In this document: in pieces, positions 36,103 through 43,794 of the stretch
Position numbering within the stretch: the first letter of the stretch is position 1
How the letters are laid out: every line of letters starts with the position of its first letter
Source: Planctomycetota bacterium
GTDB lineage: Bacteria; Planctomycetota; Brocadiia; Brocadiales; Brocadiaceae
Length of the DNA stretch: 64,000 nt
Assembly (NCBI GenBank): GCA_016188675.1
Contig: JACPHJ010000004.1
Coordinates: 19,808-83,807 of the forward strand
Reading direction: 5' to 3'
Made by a program: the position numbers and the translations under genes
Notes under the pieces: generated by a model
What the model was told of the DNA's origin: nothing
Databases searched by the model: none
What the model saw: the letters and a program-made list of their open reading frames with translations, nothing else

Positions 36103-37122
36103 ATGTTTATAAAAGAAATTATATCTAAGCTGGTAAATAACCAGGATTTAAGCCTTGAAGAAAGCCTGGACGTAATGATACAAATTATGGAAGGAAAAGC
36201 CACCGATGCACAGATTGCCTCTTTTATTACCGCTTTACGCATAAAGGGCGAAACCGTCGAAGAAATTACGGGGTGTGCTATGGCTATGAGGAAGAAGGCC
36301 GTCAAAATAAAGACAGAAGGCGGAATCGTGATTGACACGTGCGGTACGGGAGGAGACGCCAAAAACACATTCAATATCTCTACTACGGCTGCCTTTGTCG
36401 TTGCCGGCGCAGGTCTGAAGGTAGCCAAACATGGCAACAAGGCGGCCTCCAGCCAGTGTGGGAGTGCGGACGTATTAAAGCGGTTAGGCGTCAACATTGA
36501 GGCGGACGTCAGGACGGTTGAAAAATGCATTGCACTGGCTAATATTGGATTCCTCTTCGCCCCCATGCTGCATCAGGCAATGAAATACGCAGTCGGCCCC
36601 CGGAAAGAAATTGGCATTCGTACCATATTTAACATTATCGGGCCTTTGGCAAACCCGGCAGGCGCTACCCACCGAATCCTGGGTGTGTACAGTGAACATC
36701 TGACGATTATTATGGCTGAGGCATTAAAGCGGCTTGGAGATCAGCACGCCTTCGTTGTGCATGGGCTGGACGGTCTTGATGAGATAACAATCACAGACAA
36801 AACCAAGGTCTGTGAGCTTATTGGAAACACAATAAAAAGTTATTATTTAAACCCGGCTGACTTTGGCATAAAAAAATCAAGTCTTTCTGACCTGACGGTA
36901 AATACCCCGGACGAAAGCGCTATGGCAATCAGAGAAGTATTGGACGGTATTCACAGCCCAAAAAGAGATGTGGTACTTTTGAATGCAGCCGCTGCAATCA
37001 TTGCTGGCGGATTGGCAAGGGATTTTACGGAAGGACTAAAGATTGCGGCACAATCCATCGACACGGGCAGTGCGAGAAATGCGCTCAGACAGTTAACAGA
37101 AATCAGTTGGCAATCCCCATAG
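36103..37122 (+). CDS. trpD: Anthranilate phosphoribosyltransferase
   Basis: A 339-residue enzyme that transfers phosphoribose from PRPP to anthranilate in tryptophan synthesis. IDTCGTGGDAKNTFNIST, AKHGNKAASSQCGSAD and GPLANPAG-like FNIIGPLANPAG motifs (PRPP and anthranilate sites) are visible. Length is normal. It is not in a trp operon here. Confidence 0.95.
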   Translation: MFIKEIISKLVNNQDLSLEESLDVMIQIMEGKATDAQIASFITALRIKGETVEEITGCAMAMRKKAVKIKTEGGIVIDTCGTGGDAKNTFNISTTAAFVVAGAGLKVAKHGNKAASSQCGSADVLKRLGVNIEADVRTVEKCIALANIGFLFAPMLHQAMKYAVGPRKEIGIRTIFNIIGPLANPAGATHRILGVYSEHLTIIMAEALKRLGDQHAFVVHGLDGLDEITITDKTKVCELIGNTIKSYYLNPADFGIKKSSLSDLTVNTPDESAMAIREVLDGIHSPKRDVVLLNAAAAIIAGGLARDFTEGLKIAAQSIDTGSARNALRQLTEISWQSP

Positions 37123-37648
37123 AAAAGTATTGATAGTATTATAGAATTTGTGTAAACTATTCAAAATTAAATATAAAAAAGTAATGGGGTTTTCATAGTT
37201 TATAAGTAACTTATTGATCAGCAATTCTTTAGAATTGCCGAATATGGTTAGTTAAACTATTGTTTTAATAGGTAACTTTTTTTGCCACTTTAAAACCATA
37301 CTATTATGATGCTTTAATACAAACCCTCGGTCCACAATAAGGACGAACAAAGTCAAAATAAGCTTGTAAACAGTTATCCGTCCTTTCAACTCATTAACCT
37401 CTTTTTCCTGCTTCGGGTATTTATCAGGGATCCAGTGCCTATCTCTTAATATCTCCTATAGGCATTCAATCCATCATTAACCCATTCAGGCAAATTGCCA
37501 TTGGGAAGATGTTTCTCTCTGTTCCATCAATAAGAGGCTCAATTGAAAAGTGGGTGAAAGGCGGACAATACTGCAGTGCATCCGCAATGAGGATTATAAA
37601 GGAATTACATTTAATCGCCGGGAGTATCGAAGAAAGGTAGATTCACAA
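37123..37648. other. Gap of about 520 bases, mostly non-coding
   Basis: The first 190 bases are AT-rich with no recognised element. The second part contains transposase-like codons on the minus strand (next entry). No other gene is supported. Promoter for the APC permease probably lies here but cannot be assigned. Confidence 0.4.
37312..37543 (-). pseudogene. Possible transposase relic
   Basis: Minus-strand codons near 37312-37372 read LQAYFDFVRPYCGPRVCI, similar to the FDFVRPH...G end of DDE transposases. Further upstream IEPLIDGTERNIFPMAI is readable in another frame. Several stops and frame changes separate them. Too short for family assignment; low confidence. Confidence 0.3.
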
Positions 37649-39646
37649 ATGCAATTTAAAATATCATTAGCTCGACGGTTGAAAACTCTGATTATTGGAG
37701 ATGCCCGCAGTCCTCATGATAAGACAATATTTCATAAACTGTCACTGATAGCTTTTTTTGCCTGGGTTGGATTAGGGGCAGACGGTCTCTCATCTTCCTG
37801 TTACGGTCCCGAGGAAGCCTTTCGGGCATTGCAGGAATATCCTCACCTGAGCATCTTTGTGGCTTTGGGTTCGGCGCTGACAATTTTTGTGATTAGTGCA
37901 AGTTACTCGCAAATCATCGAACTTTTTCCTTCGGGCGGCGGTGGGTATCTCGTTGCCAGTAAGTTGCTGTCTCCCACCTTTGGAATGTTCTCTGGCTGTG
38001 CGCTCATCGTCGACTATGTCCTTACGATCGCAGTTTCTATCGCGAGTGGTACTGATGCAGTTTTCAGCTTTCTTCCTGCAAAATGGTATTCATTCAAACT
38101 TGAGTTTGCAATTGCCGGTATTGTAGTCCTTATGATATTAAACCTGCGCGGAGTGAAAGAAGCTGTTGCTCCTTTGGTGCCGGTCTTCTTGATTTTCATT
38201 ATCACTCATGCATTTGTAATCGTATATGTGCCGGTCACGCATTTGACAAATGTTCAAGAAGTAGTAAAAACAACGATGTCTGATGTTCACAATGCGAGTG
38301 CCGGGGTGGGGTTCGCAGGAATGTTTTTACTGATTTTACGTTCCTATAGCATGGGAGCCGGAACATTTACCGGAATAGAAGCTGTCAGTAATGGTCTTCC
38401 AATACTTAGGGAGCCACGGGTGCGGACTGCTAAACGCACCATGCGCTATATGGCAATTTCACTATCCGTCATGGTGATAGGATTAATGTTTGCATATCTT
38501 CTTTACAAGGTTGAGCCGCAATCTGGAAAAACCTTGAATGCAGTTCTCTTTGAGCACGTCACGAGAGCTTGGGGAGATAGGTCGAAGACCTGGTTTGTGA
38601 TTGTGACGCTCGTTTCCGAAGCAATGCTGCTTTTAGTTGCAGCACAGACAGGGTTTTTGGATGGTCCGAGGGTAATAGCAAACATGGCTCTCGATCGCTG
38701 GTTTCCAACTAGGTTTGCTGTGCTCAGTGATCGTTTAGTGACAAAGAACGGGGTTTTGTTCATGGGTATTGCGGCATTGATATTGATGCTTGTCACACGC
38801 GGCTCCATTCAAATTCTGATTGTACTCTATAGCATTAATGTCTTTTTCACTTTTGTCCTCTCCCAGTTGGGAATGGTACGCCATTGGTGGAGTACCCGAT
38901 CAGGAGTTAAACATCGATGGTGGAAGCTCCTCATCAACGGTGCGGGATTGGTTCTGACCGTTTTTATCCTTGTGTCGGTGACTGTCCTCAAGTTCCATGA
39001 AGGAGGTTGGATAACCTTGATTGTTACTGGCTCATTGGCAGGAATAGCAATTGTTATAAAGGGACACTATCATAAAACCGGCCGTCTTCTGAGCAAACTG
39101 GATAACCTCGTCGAGGTAGCTGAGTCTTCGGCTTCAGGCACGACGCCAGGCAGAACGCAGGATATGAAGTCGCGCCAGGAGTTCGATCCAACGGCAAAGA
39201 CGGCGGTTCTACTTGTTAGTGGTTTTAACGGGCGGGAACTTCATACGCTCTTCAGCGTTTTCCGCACATTTGAAAAGACATTCAGGAATTTTATTTTTGT
39301 TCAGGTCGGAATGGTTGATGCTGGAAATTTCAAGGGAGCAGAAGAGATTGAACACCTTAGAACTCAGATAAAAAGTGACTTGGGCCGTTATATAGATTTC
39401 ATGCAAAGGAATGGTTATTACGCTGAAGGTTTCCATTCTATAGGCGTCGACATTGTTGAAGAAATCTCTCAGATTACCTTGAAAATTTTAGGGCGTTTTC
39501 CCAATCCCGTTTTCTTCGGTGGACAGCTTATCTTCCCCAAAGATTCTTTTCTCTCGCGACTGCTACATAACTACACGGTTTTTGCCGTGCAGAGAAGGCT
39601 GTATAATAAAGGAATTCCAGTTGTCATAATGCCTATCCGCGTATAG
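37649..39646 (+). CDS. APC-family amino acid/organocation permease
   Basis: A 665-residue membrane protein from the ATG at 37649 with GAAAGG upstream; the longer frame from 37550 lacks similarity at its start. About 12 hydrophobic segments (about 40-490) with the SSSCYGPEEAFRAL and SIASGTDAVFSFLPAKW region, then a cytosolic domain (about 500-665) with FRTFEKTFRNFIFVQVGMVD, resembling a KUP-like or USP-like tail. Substrate is unknown. Nearby sequence contains relics, so this gene could be part of an acquired segment. Confidence 0.82.
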   Translation: MQFKISLARRLKTLIIGDARSPHDKTIFHKLSLIAFFAWVGLGADGLSSSCYGPEEAFRALQEYPHLSIFVALGSALTIFVISASYSQIIELFPSGGGGYLVASKLLSPTFGMFSGCALIVDYVLTIAVSIASGTDAVFSFLPAKWYSFKLEFAIAGIVVLMILNLRGVKEAVAPLVPVFLIFIITHAFVIVYVPVTHLTNVQEVVKTTMSDVHNASAGVGFAGMFLLILRSYSMGAGTFTGIEAVSNGLPILREPRVRTAKRTMRYMAISLSVMVIGLMFAYLLYKVEPQSGKTLNAVLFEHVTRAWGDRSKTWFVIVTLVSEAMLLLVAAQTGFLDGPRVIANMALDRWFPTRFAVLSDRLVTKNGVLFMGIAALILMLVTRGSIQILIVLYSINVFFTFVLSQLGMVRHWWSTRSGVKHRWWKLLINGAGLVLTVFILVSVTVLKFHEGGWITLIVTGSLAGIAIVIKGHYHKTGRLLSKLDNLVEVAESSASGTTPGRTQDMKSRQEFDPTAKTAVLLVSGFNGRELHTLFSVFRTFEKTFRNFIFVQVGMVDAGNFKGAEEIEHLRTQIKSDLGRYIDFMQRNGYYAEGFHSIGVDIVEEISQITLKILGRFPNPVFFGGQLIFPKDSFLSRLLHNYTVFAVQRRLYNKGIPVVIMPIRV

Positions 39647-40144
39647 CAAGAGTTTTCCGTCGCCTATTTAGAGGATATGCAATGGAATTTTTCTACATCA
39701 TGGACAATAAGGTCGCCACTATGAAACACAAGGCAAGGGAAAAGAGCAATGCATTAAGAGGGATAGTGATATCCTTCGCAAGTATGGCTACCCCTTCTCC
39801 ACGCAATTTCTTGAAAAACGTTTAAAAATTGTATCCATTCAATCCAGAAAATTATGAAAGAGAGATAATCTATGAGCTATTTACAAGCAGTAATACTTGC
39901 CGTCATCGAAGGGATCACTGAATTTTTGCCTGTTTCATCTACCGGCCATATGGTAATCACTTCCACGTTTATGCAGGGGAACAGTGGGCCACATCTTAAA
40001 TATTAAATAATCGTCTCTTCAAATTTGTTATCTTAACACCCAGTTTTTTATTCAGTAGCAGTTTGCATTGACATGGTTATATTTCATGATAACTGCCGCA
40101 CCTGATATACCATCGAAAATACCTCAACACGCAACAAGTCAGCC
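39647..40144. other. Gap with uppP relic and otherwise nothing clear
   Basis: Apart from the uppP fragment listed next, I see only short open frames. A stretch near 39760-39830 reads DSDILRKYGYPF in one frame, faintly like the HsdR C-terminus, but too short to call. Confidence 0.4.
39872..40006 (+). pseudogene. uppP: Undecaprenyl-diphosphatase N-terminal fragment
   Basis: An ATG at 39872 opens 44 codons reading [35 protein letters not shown] and a short unrelated tail before TAA (40004-40006). The motif [15 protein letters not shown] is the conserved N-terminal catalytic motif of UppP/BacA, normally about 260 residues. AGAGAG lies upstream. Nothing downstream resembles the rest, so the gene was truncated. 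Confidence 0.8.
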
Positions 40145-40256
40145 CACCGCAGAACGCTGAAATCGCAGAAGGCGGGCGGAGGGTATACAGAATTAATAAG
40201 CGAAATTTCCCCTTTTTCACGTATTTCTCCGCGTCCTCCGCGCCCTTTGCGGTGAA
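40145..40256. repeat. Inverted repeat, CACCGCAGA family
   Basis: The left arm caccgcagaacgctgaaatcg (40145-) pairs imperfectly with the right arm ending ctttgcggtgaa (40240-40255). It is related to the repeat at 35004-35107. The right arm supplies the C-terminal codons of the zinc-ribbon gene that follows on the minus strand. Confidence 0.6.
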
Positions 40257-40447
40257 CTGTGTATCTCCACTATCCAATCAGGATCGTATCTGGCGTGGCA
40301 GCTTGGACAGATGAGGATGATTTTACAGGTCTCTTTTTTCACGCGTACGAATGATGTGTGAAAGCCGTCGTCATACCCGCAATTCGGGCAGATGTGGAGT
40401 TCCTTCTCTATTTTTATTGAAACCGGCTTTGGTGTCCTATTTTTCAA
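40217..40447 (-). CDS. Small zinc-ribbon protein
   Basis: A 76-residue protein with CPNCG (about 19-23) and CPSCH (about 47-51), a single zinc ribbon. The last dozen residues (SSPQRARRTRRNT) are encoded by the inverted repeat at its 3' end, so the original stop was probably replaced. Function unknown. Confidence 0.55.
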   Translation of the reverse strand: MKNRTPKPVSIKIEKELHICPNCGYDDGFHTSFVRVKKETCKIILICPSCHARYDPDWIVEIHSSPQRARRTRRNT

Positions 40448-40463
40448 AACGTCCTCCTTTGCT

Positions 40464-40488
40464 GGTTCAATCGTCCTCGATTGAACCG
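40464..40488. repeat. Small hairpin GGTTCAATCG...CGATTGAACC
   Basis: Perfect inverted arms ggttcaatcg and cgattgaacc surround a few bases, just upstream of the minus-strand zinc-ribbon gene. The arm sequence recurs at 40697-40706, at the edge of the GTTCGACTGAGCG repeat. Confidence 0.6.
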
Positions 40489-40522
40489 AAATATTTGGTA
40501 TTTTTCATAATCGGTGCTGGTT

Positions 40523-40674
40523 TGAAACTTAGTAACAGTTTAGTTTTTTGAAAACGTCAATAGCTGAAATGCTTTTGTGTCAATATGTAGTGGCAATTCA
40601 TGAATTGCCACTACAGTGTATGATAATCGCATCATTACTGGAATTTTTCAAAAAACTAAATTGTTACGAAACTT
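40523..40674. mobile_element. MITE-like element with a nested palindrome
   Basis: Terminal inverted repeats of about 30 bases, tgaaacttagtaacagttta... (40523-40554) and its near-complement (40643-40674), bound about 150 bases. At the centre (40587-40614) sits the GTAGTGGCAATTCATGAATT palindrome also present at 18491-18518. No transposase is encoded. The pattern suggests a non-autonomous element that received, or carries, the small palindrome. Confidence 0.6.
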
Positions 40675-40698
40675 ATTGTATAATTCAAAATGCATGGT

Positions 40699-40740
40699 TC
40701 AATCGTTCGACTGAGCGCTCACGACGAAGTCTGCAAGACT
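40699..40740. repeat. TTCGACTGAGCGCTCACGACGAA dispersed repeat, copy 1
   Basis: A near-palindrome centred on GAGCGCTC that forms the 3' end of the M16 peptidase gene and supplies its stop. Other copies are inside two membrane-protein genes at 44233-44263 and 47084-47115. Confidence 0.8.
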
Positions 40741-43419
40741 GAACCAGCATAAGCACAAATCTTCGTTTTGGAAAACCTGGCGCGCCAGACGTTCTATATC
40801 CTGGACAGTAACCTTTTTCAGCTTTTCAGCCTCCTGTTCGTCTGATTCAGGCGCTTTGCCGTCGAGCGCTTTCATGCTGATGTAATATGCCTGATTTACG
40901 CGATCCAGTCGCCGCATGCAGCGGCGTCCCAGAATGGAGTTTATGGTCTTTTGCACCTCTTGTTCTTCGATCTTTGCTTCACGCATGGAGTGCATTTCAT
41001 CACGAATGCCGTTGACGGCTCGTTCTATATTTTCCGGCCGTGTGCCCATAGAGATACGATACCACTGAACACCTTTGTATTTACTGAAGGAAACGCCGAT
41101 AGTGTAGGCAAGACCCTGCTTTTCACGCAGGTTGAAGGCGAGTCTGTCACTAAAGATGGTTTCCATTACGTAGAGCGCCGGCTGATCTTCCTCGCTCACA
41201 TCACAGGTATTTGCCACAGAGACATATGCTTGCTGTTTACCCAGTTTTTCATGGACAGTGTTGCCGAGCGCCTTGAATTCAGGTGTAATTTCGGGCGGCT
41301 GCCAGCCCGCTTCTCCCCAGATGCCGCCAAAGCTTTGCTTTACCATTGCCATTGCTTTATCAACGGGAATGTTCCCGGAAATAGCAAGGATCAGGTTCGA
41401 AGGATTGTAAAACTTGCGGTAAAAGGCATTCACCTCTTCAATCCGGATATTTTCCAGATGCTCCTTCTTGCCGGATAACCAGCCGAAACCTAAGTTGTCC
41501 TTGAACAGATTATCGTAATAAAACCGGTCTGCCACCTTAGGGGTGCTCATCGTATCGTTTTCAGAGAGTACCATGACCTGCTTCTTTGCCTCGTTAAATG
41601 CCTTTTCAGAAAGATTAGGCTGTCTCACCATTTCTGCAAGGAGTTTTAATCCCTGCTCAAAAAAGGTGTCCACAAGTTTTAAACGCATGTAAGCAAACCG
41701 TGGGGTATGATAATAATCGTCAAACGGGATGCTGGATTCGTCATAGAGTTTCAATTCAGCGCCTATGGATTCGAATGCCTGATATAAGGCTTTATCCGGA
41801 TGTTCCGTCGTTCCGCCGTCAAGGAGCATCCGCTGCAAAATCTCCGTCAAGCCCCACTTCTCTTTGCCCTCGCTCAGGCTGCGTTCCTTTGCAAGCAGGT
41901 GCATTCCTATAACACGGCTATCCTGATTTTCCTTTATTACCACCGTGAGGCCATTTTCCAGCCTTTCCATGGAGTATTGGTTGGATGATCGGGTAGCGGT
42001 TTCGCCTGCTGTTTTCCCGACCGAAGGAGACATGAGCGTGACCACAGGCATCTGTGCGTTTAGATATTGCGCCGCCGCCTTCTGTATTGATTGCGGCGTT
42101 ATCTTCATCAAGCCGTCCATATAATTACGGAGAAAGGCATATCCACCGGCCGCCAGATAACCGGATTTCATCATGCCGTAGTAATGTAAACTCTCCTGCA
42201 AATAAATCTCATGTGTTGCCCTGGCTATCAGCGTTGATTGCACTTCACTGGCCTGGACAGGGTTCTTTTTCATATCCCGTACCGCCTGAATAATCAGTTC
42301 TACCACATGCTCTACATCTATGTTTGTGGGGAGTTCTGCAGATATTTGTAATGTAGAAAAGTCGCTATTGAAATCTACGCTTGTGCCAATATCAATAACA
42401 AGCTCTTTGTTTTGTTCCTGCATGAATAACGTTTTCAGGGCAGAATTGTCCCTGCCGCCCAGGAATTCTGACAGCAGTACCAGCGCCTGAAAATCATCGG
42501 AAACCGGCGGAGGCAACAGATAACCCAAGGTCAGGTATTGGCGATCCTTTGGGAATTTACCCATGCCGTTTGCCTTGATAATGCGTAATCGCTGCGGTGT
42601 GGGAAGGGTTATGTTTTTATGCTCCGGTATCGTGCCTGCGGGATACGGCCCATACTTTTCTTTAACCAGTTTCACCATTTCCTGAGTCGAAAAATCACCT
42701 ATCACCATTAAGGTCATGTTATTGGGTACATACCAGGTTTGATAATATTCCCATACACGTTCGCGTTTTAGATGTGAAATGGTGGAAACCGTCCCAAGCA
42801 CTGGGCGTTCGTAAGGTGTGCCTGCGTAAAATACCTTCAGGAAGTGATTGCTGACCTGATGTTCTGGCCGGTCAGCGCCCTTTCCAATTTCTTCTATAAC
42901 GATACCACGCTCCTTTTCGAACTTTTCATCAGGCAGGGTAGAATTAAAGAGCATGTCCGCTTGAATATCCATCCCCTGAGCGATATACTCGTTCGGCATG
43001 AGTATCATATAATTGGTATAATCCGGGCCAAACTCCTTCGGCATGAGTATCATGTAATTGGTGTAATCAGGTCCGGTATGGGCGTTATTGTAGCCGCCAT
43101 AAAAGTCCATCTCGTCGTAAATCTGTTTCTGAGTGCGTGTCTTTGTGCCGTTGAATAACAGGTGTTCAAGAAAATGGGCTGACCCATTACTGGCGGCATC
43201 TTCATTACGACTGCCGCTCTTGACGACAGTAACCGCAGCGATCATTGGATTGGCGTGATTTTCCACAAGGATTACTTCCATGCCATTCTCCAGGTAGAAC
43301 ACCGTGGCTTGCTGCGTTTCCTTGAACAAGGGCAGCATCTGATCGTTTTGGTTTTCAGCGTAACACAATAGGCATCCCATCAAGATAGATATCATTATAA
43401 TCGCAATTATCTTTTTCAT
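40699..43419 (-). CDS. M16-family metallopeptidase (insulinase/PqqL-like), exported
   Basis: About 906 residues from the ATG at 43417-43419; the longer frame from 43491 starts in a repeat. A signal peptide (MKKIIAIIMISILMGC) is followed by an active M16 domain with the zinc motif HFLEH (about residues 82-86), and a second, inactive M16 domain (about 460-880). Residues GPDYTNYMILMPKEF are duplicated head-to-tail (42985-43074). The last 13 codons and stop come from a dispersed repeat (SLADFVVSAQSND). It should degrade peptides outside the cytoplasm. Confidence 0.9.
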   Translation of the reverse strand: MKKIIAIIMISILMGCLLCYAENQNDQMLPLFKETQQATVFYLENGMEVILVENHANPMIAAVTVVKSGSRNEDAASNGSAHFLEHLLFNGTKTRTQKQIYDEMDFYGGYNNAHTGPDYTNYMILMPKEFGPDYTNYMILMPNEYIAQGMDIQADMLFNSTLPDEKFEKERGIVIEEIGKGADRPEHQVSNHFLKVFYAGTPYERPVLGTVSTISHLKRERVWEYYQTWYVPNNMTLMVIGDFSTQEMVKLVKEKYGPYPAGTIPEHKNITLPTPQRLRIIKANGMGKFPKDRQYLTLGYLLPPPVSDDFQALVLLSEFLGGRDNSALKTLFMQEQNKELVIDIGTSVDFNSDFSTLQISAELPTNIDVEHVVELIIQAVRDMKKNPVQASEVQSTLIARATHEIYLQESLHYYGMMKSGYLAAGGYAFLRNYMDGLMKITPQSIQKAAAQYLNAQMPVVTLMSPSVGKTAGETATRSSNQYSMERLENGLTVVIKENQDSRVIGMHLLAKERSLSEGKEKWGLTEILQRMLLDGGTTEHPDKALYQAFESIGAELKLYDESSIPFDDYYHTPRFAYMRLKLVDTFFEQGLKLLAEMVRQPNLSEKAFNEAKKQVMVLSENDTMSTPKVADRFYYDNLFKDNLGFGWLSGKKEHLENIRIEEVNAFYRKFYNPSNLILAISGNIPVDKAMAMVKQSFGGIWGEAGWQPPEITPEFKALGNTVHEKLGKQQAYVSVANTCDVSEEDQPALYVMETIFSDRLAFNLREKQGLAYTIGVSFSKYKGVQWYRISMGTRPENIERAVNGIRDEMHSMREAKIEEQEVQKTINSILGRRCMRRLDRVNQAYYISMKALDGKAPESDEQEAEKLKKVTVQDIERLARQVFQNEDLCLCWFSLADFVVSAQSND

Positions 43420-43448
43420 GTTTTTATCAACTCTCCCTAATAAATTAG

Positions 43449-43776
43449 ACTGGGTTTTAAAAGACGAAACCCAACGGCTCTTATAACCCACCCCTAATCC
43501 CCTCCCAAGAGGGGACTTCTTTTATTCCCCTCTTGAGAGGGGTAGGGATGTGTTTATCTATTATTTAATAAACGGCTTGAAATTCCTGAACATTAAATAC
43601 ACATTTCATGACAGATAGCCACCCCCTTCACCCCCGCCAGCGGGGGACAGATGGTTGTCCCACTCAGTGAGGGGGATTAAGGGGGAGGAGCTTTTGTTTG
43701 AAATTCCCGCACGTTAAATCAGGCATTAACGACCGGCTATTAATCACGCAGGGGCAGGTTTGAAACTTGCCCCTAC
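43449..43776. repeat. Composite palindromic repeat cluster (gap of 375 bases)
   Basis: Modules in order: the hairpin tgggttttaaaagacgaaaccca (43451-43473), a tcccaagagggga and cccctcttgagaggggtag block (43500-43545), TTGAAATTCCTGAACATTAA (43577-43596), a block of C-rich and G-rich arms (43620-43690), GAAATTCCCGCACGTTAA, and the palindrome GGGGCAGGTTTGAAACTTGC (43751-43774). The gap lies between the divergently unrelated M16 and fused spermidine-synthase-like genes, both on the minus strand. Confidence 0.85.
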
Positions 43777-43794
43777 GTTGAAATTTTCTAAATA

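Noticed and set aside
37550..37648. Longer start for the APC permease
   Set aside because: The first 33 codons do not resemble the family and the ATG at 37649 has GAAAGG upstream.
39760..39830. Fragment of a type I restriction subunit (HsdR)
   Set aside because: Only DSDILRKYGYPF resembles it; too short and no neighbouring motif.
43449..43776. Rho-independent terminators for the M16 and membrane-protein genes
   Set aside because: The hairpins lack following T-tracts and belong to repeat families found at unrelated sites.
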